Below, one piece after another: positions 63,514-64,000 of a DNA stretch of 64,000 nucleotides (the stretch's first letter is position 1; each line of letters opens with the position of its first letter). Source of the stretch: Phoronis australis. Lineage: Eukaryota > Phoronida > Phoronidae. The position numbers and the translations under genes were made by a program. The DNA lies in NCBI GenBank assembly GCA_002633005.1, contig NMRA01000085.1:913252-977251 (forward strand), written 5' to 3'. Under the pieces are notes generated by a model. It ran no database searches. It was not told where the DNA came from and saw only the letters and a program-made list of their open reading frames with translations.

Positions 63514-64000
63514 GTCAAAATGTGTTTTTTAGGTCGTTACTTAAAATTTCAGGCTGGAACAAAATCAGTGTTTGAGCTTCAGCAAATAAATGTGCTGGCT
63601 TGGCGGGCCACGTACTTGAATATGAGACCACATTCACATGTGCCTATATGTGAAAGTTTACTGGCCCGGCCGCAAATCCACTAGCCCTGGCTACCCTGGT
63701 TTTGTAAAGTTTAATGTCTGTAACTATTAGTTCTAAAGTTTTTTCTAACGGTGTGAAATACTTTCTATTTACTGGCTTTTCTTCAAGTTTTAAAAGCAAG
63801 ACGCAAAAACACTGATCCTGAGATCTGTCAATAGCCAAGGGTAGCTTGTTATTAGCTATGGGTGTGCATTTGAAATCAAAAGTATTGGAAAGTCGAGTGA
63901 GTGTTTACCCGAACAGTCAATTTGGTTTAACACCAGGGTGCTTCATCGATATGTTAACTATATCACTACAAAAAAATTTGAAATAAAGTATGATGATAAA

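Larger units (their letters stand above)
50564..64000. other. Upstream region of the NPDC1-like gene; signal-peptide exon not found
   Basis: The minus strand here should hold the first exon(s): ATG, signal peptide, donor in phase 1. I scanned it for an ATG followed by a hydrophobic run and a phase-1 GT donor and found no acceptable candidate. It contains two R4 repeat copies, duplication C (52164-57532), transposon T2 (58682-59505), a 152-bp tandem duplication and a 15-bp minisatellite. No CpG-rich promoter-like patch is apparent. Confidence 0.5.

Overview
The window looks like a piece of a large, AT-rich, intron-rich animal genome. It has no bacterial-style gene packing and almost no long open frames. 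It has GT-AG introns up to about 25 kb, many short interspersed repeats, and microsatellites. Several near-identical tandem blocks meet at a single N, which is what a very heterozygous diploid leaves in an assembly. The one recognisable gene fits an invertebrate metazoan. I cannot name the species; a marine deuterostome or other marine invertebrate is only a guess.

One protein-coding gene is supported. It is on the minus strand and is a homologue of NPDC1 (neural proliferation differentiation and control protein 1; relative of C. elegans CAB-1), a single-pass neuronal and vesicle membrane protein. Seven coding exons run 5' to 3' at 50563-50408, 25381-25271, 21198-21040, 17572-17506, 17176-17012, 6996-6897 and 6421-6338. 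All six introns are GT-AG and every phase fits (1,1,1,2,2,0). The 279 codons give a six-cysteine ectodomain, a short helical segment, a Pro/Thr/His-rich linker, one transmembrane helix, a basic juxtamembrane region, an acidic stretch and the family's near-invariant C-terminal motif. The signal-peptide exon and promoter were not found and probably lie beyond position 64000.

The rest is intron, 3' flank or 5' flank, filled with repeats. Positions 1-6337 are 3' UTR or flank. Positions 6997-17011 are an intron with a tRNA-cored foldback SINE (about 7452-7706), an inverted pair carrying a nuclear-receptor-like half-site pair (9313-9373) and several interspersed copies. Positions 21199-25270 and 25382-50407 are introns holding two N-joined duplicated blocks, a degenerate ~145-bp array (32.2-33.1 kb) and a 2250-bp DNA transposon (40827-43076). 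Positions 50564-64000 are upstream: a third N-joined duplication with an allele-specific foldback insertion, a second transposon with the same ends (58682-59505), and a 152-bp tandem duplication.

The most interesting points are the fully phased NPDC1 gene with exactly conserved cysteine spacing; two transposons sharing 13-bp ends, 5-bp target duplications and 20-bp-period subterminal repeats; a TA-flanked MITE family with at least nine copies; and three N-joined duplications that are best read as unmerged haplotypes. I saw no CRISPR array, operon, rRNA or conventional tRNA gene.
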